A stretch of DNA of 64,000 nt, taken from an uncultured Bacteroidales bacterium. Its GTDB lineage: Bacteria; Bacteroidota; Bacteroidia; Bacteroidales; F082. The stretch's first letter is position 1; every line of letters begins with the position of its first letter. Of this stretch, positions 58,080-64,000 are shown piece after piece. Where the stretch lies: the NCBI GenBank assembly GCA_947166105.1, contig CAMVCZ010000006.1:44990-108989 (forward strand), given 5' to 3'. A program made the translations under genes and the position numbers. Under the pieces are notes generated by a model. That model saw nothing but the letters and a program-made list of their open reading frames with translations, had not been told where the DNA came from and ran no database searches.

Positions 58080-59689
58080 TTCTTCAGTTTATCCATAATC
58101 GCCTCATAATGCTTGGTGTAGGTCTCGTCAGGCTCTTTCAGCAGTTTCAGGGCTTTTTTCATGTGCTTTTCAGCTTCCCTGTAGTCGCCTTTCATATAGA
58201 GTACCCAAGCGTGGGTGTCGAGATAGGTCGGGTTGTCGGGTTCGGCGGCGATGGCTTTGGTTGACATTTCCAAGGCCTTGTCCAAGTCTTGGCCTTTCAC
58301 GGCGAGATAATAGGCGTAGTTGTTGAGAACCAACACATTGTCGGGGTCGTTGCGCAAGGTGCGCTCGTAGGCATCGAAGGCTTTCTCCTCGTCGCCTTGC
58401 TCGTGGTAGAGGTCGCCAAGGAAAGCGTCGAAGTTGGATAATTGAATCTTGTCGGTAGTATAGCGGCGGCCTTTTTCCAAATAGTTGATGGCTTCGTCGT
58501 TGATTTTCAGGACGGCACTTGCCACGCCCGCATACCAATAGAAAACGGGCTGCATCGGGTAGTATTTCAAAGCCTTGATGGCGTGTTGGCGAACATTCTC
58601 GTTTTCGTTCAGCCTTGACTCGCTGATGATGATGTTTTGCCATCCATAGAAGTCGGTGCTGTCAATGTCCAACACTTGTTTGTATATCTCCTTGGATTTC
58701 AGTGCGTTTTGTTCCACTATATAATACGAGCCGAGGATAAGGTAGCCCAACTTGTTGTCGGGATGGGTTTCGATGAAGGCCTCACCGCATTGCCGCGCCT
58801 GCTCGTCGATTTCGTTGGATTTTTCGTTTTTTCCCATCCAATAGTCCCAGATGTTGGCTTTCGTGGCAATGTCGAGGCTCTTGTTGCGGATGGCGGCAAT
58901 CAGTTCGTTGAAGGCCTTTTCCTTGTCGCCGTTTTTCTCGTAAAACTCCAACAATGAAACGTTTATGTAAGGGTCGTTTGGGTTCACTTCCTTGATTTTC
59001 TCGTAGGTTTTCAAGGCTTCCTTGTCCTTGCCCATTTCGGCATATTCTTGTGCGAGCAGGGAATAATAGCGCACATTTTCAGGGTTTTCCTTGATGAGCC
59101 GCTCCAATTCAGCGACGAGTTTCTTGCCGTTGCCTTGCCGCTTGTAAACGCCGAGGCGTTGCTCAGTGATGAAATCGTTCTGCCCGATTTGTTGTTCCAG
59201 CACATCCATTTTGGCCAAAGCCTTGTCGAATTGCTCCGTAAGCAAGTAAGCCTCAATGAGTTCGCTGAGCATTTCCATATCGTCGGGATACTTTTTCGTC
59301 AAGGGTTCGTACAGGTTGATGAAGTCGCCGAGTTGCCCCAATTCGCGGTAAAACACGCCCAAACGCATTTGGTACCACTTGTTTTCTGGGTCGAGTTCGG
59401 CGGCCTTTTCAATCATCCAGAAAGCGTCATCAAGTCGCCCGACGGTATAATATTGTTCGCTCAACTCGAACATCGAGGCGGCATCGTTGGGCATATAGTG
59501 CAAGGCCTGCTCGAAGTTGCGGATGGCGCCTTCGGTGTCCTCGCGGTACTTGCTTTGCAAGCCGTTGGAGAAATAGGTGGCATTCTTTTTCTTGTCGGGT
59601 TTGCCTGCAAATTCCGATTCCATCGTTTGGGCAAAACTCCCCATCGAGCAGCCCAAAAGCAGTAACAACAAAAACATTCTATACTTCAT
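58076..59689 (-). CDS. Exported tetratricopeptide-repeat protein
   Basis: 537 residues with a signal peptide (MKYRMFLLLLLLGCSMGSFA). About a dozen TPR units follow, recognisable from the W/L-G-Y-A-P pattern: GAIRNFEQALHYMPNDAASM, RLDDAFWMIEKAAELDPENK, KALEMSTKAIAAEPDNPTYL, EAEKHMKKALKLL. Such proteins act as scaffolds in the periplasm or at the outer membrane. The association with an EnvC-like activator and a DUF4292 lipoprotein suggests envelope assembly. A repeat of heptamers fills the gap to dut. Function not established. Confidence 0.85.
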   Translation of the reverse strand: MKYRMFLLLLLLGCSMGSFAQTMESEFAGKPDKKKNATYFSNGLQSKYREDTEGAIRNFEQALHYMPNDAASMFELSEQYYTVGRLDDAFWMIEKAAELDPENKWYQMRLGVFYRELGQLGDFINLYEPLTKKYPDDMEMLSELIEAYLLTEQFDKALAKMDVLEQQIGQNDFITEQRLGVYKRQGNGKKLVAELERLIKENPENVRYYSLLAQEYAEMGKDKEALKTYEKIKEVNPNDPYINVSLLEFYEKNGDKEKAFNELIAAIRNKSLDIATKANIWDYWMGKNEKSNEIDEQARQCGEAFIETHPDNKLGYLILGSYYIVEQNALKSKEIYKQVLDIDSTDFYGWQNIIISESRLNENENVRQHAIKALKYYPMQPVFYWYAGVASAVLKINDEAINYLEKGRRYTTDKIQLSNFDAFLGDLYHEQGDEEKAFDAYERTLRNDPDNVLVLNNYAYYLAVKGQDLDKALEMSTKAIAAEPDNPTYLDTHAWVLYMKGDYREAEKHMKKALKLLKEPDETYTKHYEAIMDKLKK

Positions 59690-59734
59690 AACTCTAAACT
59701 ATTTAACTGACTCTAAACTCTAAACACTACACTC
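59690..59734. repeat. Heptamer array between dut and the TPR gene
   Basis: Composed largely of ACTCTAA-type heptamers (ACTCTAAAC at 59692, CTCTAAACTCTAAACAC at 59711), the same unit as in the ends of the cassette at 52083-52564. It starts right at the TPR start and ends at the dut stop. No inverted partner is visible here. Confidence 0.75.
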
Positions 59735-60172
59735 TCAACTCTTCCCCGTGTGTCCAAAACCGCCCGCGCCGCGTTCTGTTTCCGATAAAACTTCCACTTG
59801 CATAGGCTCAACTTGTTCGCATTTGGCGATAACCATCTGCGCAATGCGGTCGCCGCTGTTGATAATGAAAGGCTTGTCGGACAAATTAATAAGGATGACG
59901 CAAATCTGCCCGCGATAGTCGGCATCGATGGTGCCGGGCGAGTTGAGCACGGTGATGCCGCTCTTGAGCGCGAGGCCGCTGCGGGGCCGCACTTGGCCTT
60001 CGTAGCCTTCGGGGATTTCCATATAGAGGCCCGTCGGCACGAGGCCGCGTTGCATAGGTTCAAGCGTTATCGGGCCTTCGGGCAGGAAGGCGCGGAGATC
60101 CATACCGGCCGAGTTTTTGGTCTCGTAGGCGGGCAGGGGATTGTTTGAGGTGTTGACGATGTTGAGTTGCAT
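59735..60172 (-). CDS. dut: dUTP diphosphatase
   Basis: 145 residues. Hydrolyses dUTP to dUMP and pyrophosphate, keeping uracil out of DNA. All five trimeric dUTPase motifs are seen: AGMDLRAF (motif 1), [11 protein letters not shown] (motif 2), [17 protein letters not shown] (motif 3), GDRIAQMVI (motif 4) and [12 protein letters not shown] (motif 5, C-terminal arm). First gene of the minus-strand envelope run, with a -7 box at 60213. Confidence 0.97.
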   Translation of the reverse strand: MQLNIVNTSNNPLPAYETKNSAGMDLRAFLPEGPITLEPMQRGLVPTGLYMEIPEGYEGQVRPRSGLALKSGITVLNSPGTIDADYRGQICVILINLSDKPFIINSGDRIAQMVIAKCEQVEPMQVEVLSETERGAGGFGHTGKS

Positions 60173-60212
60173 AACGGCGAATTTGTCGAAATTTGCTAAT
60201 TACTTTAGAACG

Positions 60213-60220
60213 CAAAAATA
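60213..60220 (-). promoter_or_regulatory. Promoter -7 box for the dut operon
   Basis: TATTTTTG on the minus strand, 40 bases before the dut start, just outside the end of the AAA/DUF4143 gene (stop at 60225). Confidence 0.5.
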
Positions 60221-60224
60221 AGGT

Positions 60225-61538
60225 TTATATTTGAAGAGAGATTCGTTTTTTCAGCGTTTCTTTGAACGCAAACAAGGGAAGATTCTCCACCCAGCCTTGG
60301 TCGATATGGTTTTGCATCGAGAGCCGCAAAGCCTTCAATTCGGGATGGTCTTGCATATAGGTTTTCAGCGACTTGGACTGCAAATTGGTTTCGGCTTTCA
60401 CCTCAACGGGATAGACCTTCTCCCCGATTTGGACAGCAAAATCAATTTCAATGGTCGATTCGCCAACACTATGGTAATAGGTCGGAATGTTTGTCGTAAC
60501 CAATTGAGTATAAGCAAACAACTCCGTGAAAGCACCTTTGTATTCCTTGAAAATGTCGTTGCCAATCAGCACAATCGACGACGGCGCATTGACCATTGCA
60601 CCCATCAATCCGACATCCAAAAGGAACAACTTGAAGGCGGAGAAATCCTCGTAAAACTTGAGCGGCATTTTGATGGCACTCACGCGGCTCACCTTGTAAA
60701 CCAATCCTGCGTCGATGAGCCATTGGATGGCCTCTTCAAATTGTGTAGCACGAGCACCTTTCTTCAATGCGCCGTAGATGAATTTTTTGTTGTCCTTGGC
60801 CAACTGCGATGGGATGCTGTCCCACACCATATTGATGCGTGGCACTTCGCGCGAAGGGGCGTGTTTCGAGAAATCGTAACGATAAGCCGAAAGAATCCTT
60901 TCCTGGATTTGCCTCACTTCCCGAAGACCGTTACCTTCTATGTAAGCCAATACAGCCTCTGGCATTCCGCCAACATAGTAATATTGCCGTAAAAAGTCGA
61001 TATAAACCTCATTCATATTGTTGACGACCTCCCAATCTTGCTCGTATAAGGCTTTCAACAGGCTTTGCCGTCCCAAGGCGGCAAGAAACTCCTCGTAAGT
61101 CATTGGGAACAAACGCATCATATCCACCTTGCCGACAGGGAATGAAGCATTGCCGTGCAAGGAAATTCCCAACAGCGAACCCGCCACAACAATATGATAT
61201 TGAGGCGTTTCCTCATAGAAATACTTCAAAGCTTTGAGTGCCGCAGGACATTCCTGTATCTCATCGAGGATAATCAAAGTGTCGTTGGGTGTGATGTCGA
61301 TTTCGGAATGGGCCGAAAGCAGCCTGATTAGCTTTTCGGCGCTTCCGCCTTCGTTGAAAAACTGCCGCGCTTTTTCGTCGCGATCGAAACTGATGTGTAC
61401 CGTTTTGGCATATTCTGTGCGTCCGAATTCTTTCAAAATGTAGGTTTTTCCCACCTGTCGGGCACCTTGCAGAATGAGCGGTTTTCGGTTTGTGTTTTGC
61501 TTCCAGCGTATTAAGTCTTGAATTACAGCCCTATACAT
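60225..61538 (-). CDS. AAA-ATPase with DUF4143 domain
   Basis: 437 residues. Walker A LILQGARQVGKTYIL (21-35), Walker B TLIILDEIQECP (about 86-97), AAA sensor region QYHIVVAGSLLGISL. The second half is the DUF4143 domain with EIDFAVQIGEKVYPVEVKAE, a PD-(D/E)XK-like core. Family members occur in many Bacteroidales genomes. Their role is unknown (suspected defence or ATP-dependent nuclease). Upstream of its start lies a set of three repeated blocks (61540-61631) that could be operators. It is separate from dut. Confidence 0.88.
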   Translation of the reverse strand: MYRAVIQDLIRWKQNTNRKPLILQGARQVGKTYILKEFGRTEYAKTVHISFDRDEKARQFFNEGGSAEKLIRLLSAHSEIDITPNDTLIILDEIQECPAALKALKYFYEETPQYHIVVAGSLLGISLHGNASFPVGKVDMMRLFPMTYEEFLAALGRQSLLKALYEQDWEVVNNMNEVYIDFLRQYYYVGGMPEAVLAYIEGNGLREVRQIQERILSAYRYDFSKHAPSREVPRINMVWDSIPSQLAKDNKKFIYGALKKGARATQFEEAIQWLIDAGLVYKVSRVSAIKMPLKFYEDFSAFKLFLLDVGLMGAMVNAPSSIVLIGNDIFKEYKGAFTELFAYTQLVTTNIPTYYHSVGESTIEIDFAVQIGEKVYPVEVKAETNLQSKSLKTYMQDHPELKALRLSMQNHIDQGWVENLPLFAFKETLKKRISLQI

Positions 61539-61539
61539 A

Positions 61540-61631
61540 AAAAATTACATTTTTCCTGACGACTTTTCGCTGCAAAATTACACTTTTCCTGACGACTTTT
61601 TGCCTAAAAACGACATTTTTTCCGACGAGTT
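61540..61631 (-). repeat. Three short repeats upstream of the AAA/DUF4143 gene
   Basis: On the minus strand AAAAGTCGTCAGGAAAA is followed by an A/G-TGTAATTTT stretch at 61540-61566 and again at 61573-61601. A diverged third block (GTCGGAAAAAATGTCG) lies at 61606-61631. The second copy contains TAATTTTG, a -7 box. They likely form an operator/promoter repeat or a duplicated promoter. Confidence 0.75.
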
Positions 61632-63127
61632 TACGCTTTTCTTCTTTTCACGAACCCTATCACTCCCTTCACCAAGTCCTTCTCCATCCAGCAGATGAAG
61701 GCGAAGAAGATGAGCAGTAAGCCCGTATTGACGACCAAAGTCCAGACGGTGCTCTCAATGTGGATGCTCTTTTGCACGAAATACAAGGCCACGGCGAGGG
61801 CAAAATAGAGGAAAGCGGACTTAATATTATAAGGTATCGGGGCCTTTTTCTGCCCGACGAAGTAGGACAGCACCATACAAACGCCGTAGCCCGCAAAGCC
61901 GCCCCAAGCGCAAGCCATATAGCCGTATTTGGGCACAAAAATAAAATTGATGGCAATCAGCACCGCGCAGCCGATGCCCGAGAAAATGGCGCCCCACCAA
62001 GTCTCGTCGATGAGTTTGTACCAAAACGAGAGGTTGAAATAGATGCCCATAAAGATTTCGGCCATCATCACGATGGGCACCACGCGCAGGCCTTCCCAGT
62101 AGTCACTCTTGATGATGTGTTTCAGGATGGGCATATACATCACCACGGCGAGGAAAGCAAGTAAGGTAAGGATGATGAAATATTGCATCACTTTGGCTTG
62201 GGTTTGCTTGTCTTCCTTGTCGCGCTTGCCGCCGAAAACGAAAGGCTCGTAGGCGTAGCGGAAGGCTTGCGTGATCATCGCCATAATCATCGCGATTTTC
62301 ACACAGGCACCATAGATGCCGAGTTGCACCTCGCCTTCCTTGCCGGGCACGATGAAGCGGTAGCAAATCTTGTCGGCCACTTGGTTGAGGATGCCGGCCA
62401 AGCCTAAAAGCAGCAACGGCCAAGTGTAGCGCAGCATTTGTTTGAGCAGGTCGCGGTCGAGGCCGAAGCGCAACTTCTTGATTTCAGGAATGAAACCGAG
62501 GGTGATTAATCCGGTGCAAATCAGGTTCACGATGAAGATATAGCCGACTTGGTAACTGTTTTCGTACCAGCCCATTAGCGCGGGATGGCTCTCTTTCAGA
62601 CCGGGTGCGACCAAGAAAATGAACAGGTTCAAGCTGATATTGAGGAAGATGAACAGCAGTTTGAGCGCGGCAAACTTGATGGCCTTGTTTTCGTATCTCA
62701 AGCGGGCGAAAAGTATGGCTTGAAAAGCGTCCAGCGCCACGATGATGGCCATAATCTCGACAAATTCGGGATGGCTGGTGTAATGCAAGACGTTGGAAAT
62801 CGGCTTCAGGAAAAGGCTGACCAAAACGACAAAAACCAAACTCACCAAACCTACTGCCAATCCCGACGTGGAAAAGGCCTTGTCGGGGTTCACGCCTTCC
62901 TTGTTGGAGAAGCGGAAAAAGGTGGTTTCCATACCAAAAGTGAGGATGACGAGGAGCAGTGCGGTGTAAGCATACAAGTTCGTGACAATGCCATAGCCTC
63001 CCGACTCGGCGGCGATTTTATAGGTATAAAGCGGCACAAGCAGGTAGTTCAAGAACCTGCCGATGATGCTGCTCAAACCGTAAATGGCGGTCTGTTTCGC
63101 AAGGGAGCCTAATTTGTTTTCTGCCAT
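61631..63127 (-). CDS. Wzx-like polysaccharide flippase
   Basis: 498 residues, starting MAENKLGSLAKQTAIYGLSS. Twelve to fourteen hydrophobic helices follow, with the RFLNYLLVPLYTYKIA stretch of the polysaccharide-exporter family (MATE-like, Wzx). It moves lipid-linked oligosaccharide units across the inner membrane, which would fit the polysaccharide genes at 39922-48969, although it is 12 kb away. The start at 63127 is favoured over 63136 and 63190 because a -7 box (63154-63161) lies just upstream. Confidence 0.9.
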   Translation of the reverse strand: MAENKLGSLAKQTAIYGLSSIIGRFLNYLLVPLYTYKIAAESGGYGIVTNLYAYTALLLVILTFGMETTFFRFSNKEGVNPDKAFSTSGLAVGLVSLVFVVLVSLFLKPISNVLHYTSHPEFVEIMAIIVALDAFQAILFARLRYENKAIKFAALKLLFIFLNISLNLFIFLVAPGLKESHPALMGWYENSYQVGYIFIVNLICTGLITLGFIPEIKKLRFGLDRDLLKQMLRYTWPLLLLGLAGILNQVADKICYRFIVPGKEGEVQLGIYGACVKIAMIMAMITQAFRYAYEPFVFGGKRDKEDKQTQAKVMQYFIILTLLAFLAVVMYMPILKHIIKSDYWEGLRVVPIVMMAEIFMGIYFNLSFWYKLIDETWWGAIFSGIGCAVLIAINFIFVPKYGYMACAWGGFAGYGVCMVLSYFVGQKKAPIPYNIKSAFLYFALAVALYFVQKSIHIESTVWTLVVNTGLLLIFFAFICWMEKDLVKGVIGFVKRRKA

Positions 63128-63153
63128 AGGTCGCATTTGTTTTTTCCGAAACG

Positions 63154-63161
63154 CAAAAATA
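63154..63161 (-). promoter_or_regulatory. Promoter -7 box for the flippase gene
   Basis: TATTTTTG on the minus strand, 26 bases before the chosen start. Confidence 0.55.
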
Positions 63162-63256
63162 TAGTTTTTTGTTGTAATACCATCCATCAACTTTTGGCAA
63201 TTCGGTCACAGACCGTATGACGATGTGAAAATCGAATGGAAACGGGTAAGCATTAA

Positions 63257-63281
63257 TGCGCAAAAAACCCGATTTTGCGCA
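63257..63281. repeat. Perfect nine-base inverted repeat
   Basis: TGCGCAAAA and TTTTGCGCA with a seven-base spacer, in the divergent gap between the flippase and the lipoprotein genes. It may be an operator shared by both promoters. Confidence 0.6.
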
Positions 63282-63342
63282 AAAAGCCCTCGTTTTTGGC
63301 CGTTTTTTGAGAAAAGACTGTCTTTAGCAATGCCAAATTGGT

Positions 63343-63350
63343 TATTTTTG
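63343..63350 (+). promoter_or_regulatory. Promoter -7 box for the lipoprotein gene
   Basis: TATTTTTG, 44 bases before the ATG at 63395. Confidence 0.5.
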
Positions 63351-63394
63351 CGCCAGTTTTAATCAAGTCAATGTTTAATGACAAAATTTCAACA

Positions 63395-63757
63395 ATGAAA
63401 AAAGTAATGTTTATCGCCATCGCATTGGTGGCTATGGTGTGCATCTCTTGCACAAAAACCGGTAGCAAAGATTACTACTCCTATTCCACATCATTCCGCA
63501 TCAATGGCCAAGGGAACAACACCACAGAACTCGAAAACATTCTGCGTCCTAAACTCAACAATGTTATGCAATTGACAAAAGAAGAGGCACAAACCGAATG
63601 GAATGGCTTCTTGTCGTCGGTGTCGAACATCACCGTGACTTTGAATGATTCAAGTTATTATGTCGTCAAGTTCTGCCGTCAGGAAACGCAAAACGACCAA
63701 TTAGTGAACGTTGAGACCATCGGCACAAAAACTTGGGGAAACGTTCCCGCAAAATGA
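63395..63757 (+). CDS. Small lipoprotein, unknown function
   Basis: 120 residues. The signal MKKVMFIAIALVAMVCISCT ends in a lipobox (CISC). The mature part contains RINGQGNNTTELENILRPKL and SNITVTLNDSSYYVVKFCRQ. I recognise no domain. It is followed 53 bases later by a second lipoprotein on the same strand, so they may be cotranscribed. The upstream frame from 63338 was not used because it would put the signal peptide inside the protein. Confidence 0.72.
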   Translation: MKKVMFIAIALVAMVCISCTKTGSKDYYSYSTSFRINGQGNNTTELENILRPKLNNVMQLTKEEAQTEWNGFLSSVSNITVTLNDSSYYVVKFCRQETQNDQLVNVETIGTKTWGNVPAK

Positions 63758-63810
63758 ATTCTAAAATACCTAAATTTCAATAAATTAACAACTAACTAAA
63801 TTTAAATCAA

Positions 63811-64000
63811 ATGAAAAAAGTAACATTTTTGCTCGCCACCCTGCTTATCGGTGGCTTGATGCTCACGGGCTGCAAGAAAGACGACCCGCAACCAACCCCA
63901 ACACCTACTCCTACGCCGACGACGAAGACTGTGGTTTACAAGATTGACAACACTTTCAAAACGGGCGACATTAATACTGGTCAAACGACCACACACACCG
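63811..64000 (+). CDS. Lipoprotein with Pro/Thr repeat (3' part outside window)
   Basis: Begins MKKVTFLLATLLIGGLMLTG, with the lipid-modified Cys next (LTGC). Then KKDDPQPTPTPTPTPTTK, a Pro-Thr linker that holds the following domain away from the membrane. 63 codons are visible and the frame is still open at the window end. No domain can be assigned. Confidence 0.7.
   Translation, partial: MKKVTFLLATLLIGGLMLTGCKKDDPQPTPTPTPTPTTKTVVYKIDNTFKTGDINTGQTTTHT

Noticed and set aside
1..64000. Ribosomal RNA or CRISPR array
   Set aside because: No rRNA-like conserved blocks and no repeat-spacer pattern were seen by eye. Only tRNA-Asn was found.

Overview
The window looks like a chromosomal piece of an uncultured member of the Bacteroidales (Bacteroidota). 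The support is: repeated TAnnTTTG promoter boxes (the Bacteroidetes -7 element) upstream of most transcription units, a SusC/SusD pair, several secreted proteins with type IX secretion (T9SS) C-terminal sorting domains, a YwqK/MORN protein, DUF4292, DUF3298 and DUF3244-like proteins, and a second EF-G paralogue of the Bacteroides kind. There is one tRNA (Asn), no rRNA and no CRISPR array.

Layout. 1-1300: two exported proteins of unknown function and a small helix-turn-helix protein. 1813-6133: prolyl-tRNA synthetase, a RhuM/PLD-like protein and an AAA/PD-(D/E)XK protein. 6170-13921: a SusC-SusD-secreted protein operon. 14119-16394: a DUF262-HNH nuclease beside an EcoRI-family adenine methyltransferase behind a long structured leader (a restriction-modification-like pair). 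16822-17435: an antitoxin/PIN toxin pair. 17451-22000: glycerophospholipid genes (gpsA, acyltransferase), a lipid kinase and pgk. 22330-25392: a T9SS beta-helix protein, an orphan DUF6364 antitoxin with a decayed PIN gene, and a Card1-like CARF nuclease. 25496-39498: LD-carboxypeptidase, YwqK-like protein, rpiB, a LutB-like protein, AAA/PD-(D/E)XK protein, T9SS and TPR/HTH proteins, EF-G2 and a PfkB kinase. 39708: tRNA-Asn. 39922-55240: a minus-strand polysaccharide and GDP-fucose region (sugar transferase, acetyltransferase-like protein, GT2, manC, DUF3298 lipoprotein, FAD/FeS oxidoreductase, CapD-type dehydratase, mutarotase, fucP, a nucleotidyltransferase-GHMP kinase fusion, fcl, gmd). 55300-60172: a dut-TPR-DUF4292-EnvC-lipoprotein-SprT cell-envelope run. 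60225-64000: AAA/DUF4143 protein, a Wzx-like flippase and two lipoproteins.

How the genes fit together. ManC supplies GDP-mannose, Gmd and Fcl turn it into GDP-L-fucose, and FucP, the mutarotase and the kinase/nucleotidyltransferase fusion look like a salvage branch for external L-fucose. CapD, the sugar transferase, GT2, the acetyltransferase-like protein and (further away) the flippase would use activated sugars for a surface glycan.

The most unusual feature is architectural. Many gene junctions are filled from one gene's stop codon to near the next start by inverted-repeat elements of several unrelated sequence families. In the fucose operon four consecutive junctions are filled this way, and two of the elements carry a small gene (four-helix-bundle/IVS-type and GxxExxY-type). 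The other main candidates for new biology are the stand-alone Card1-like nuclease, the DUF262-HNH/EcoRI-methylase pair with its hairpin leader, and the fused sugar kinase. No database searches or folding calculations were possible. Family names rest on motifs and remembered family features.
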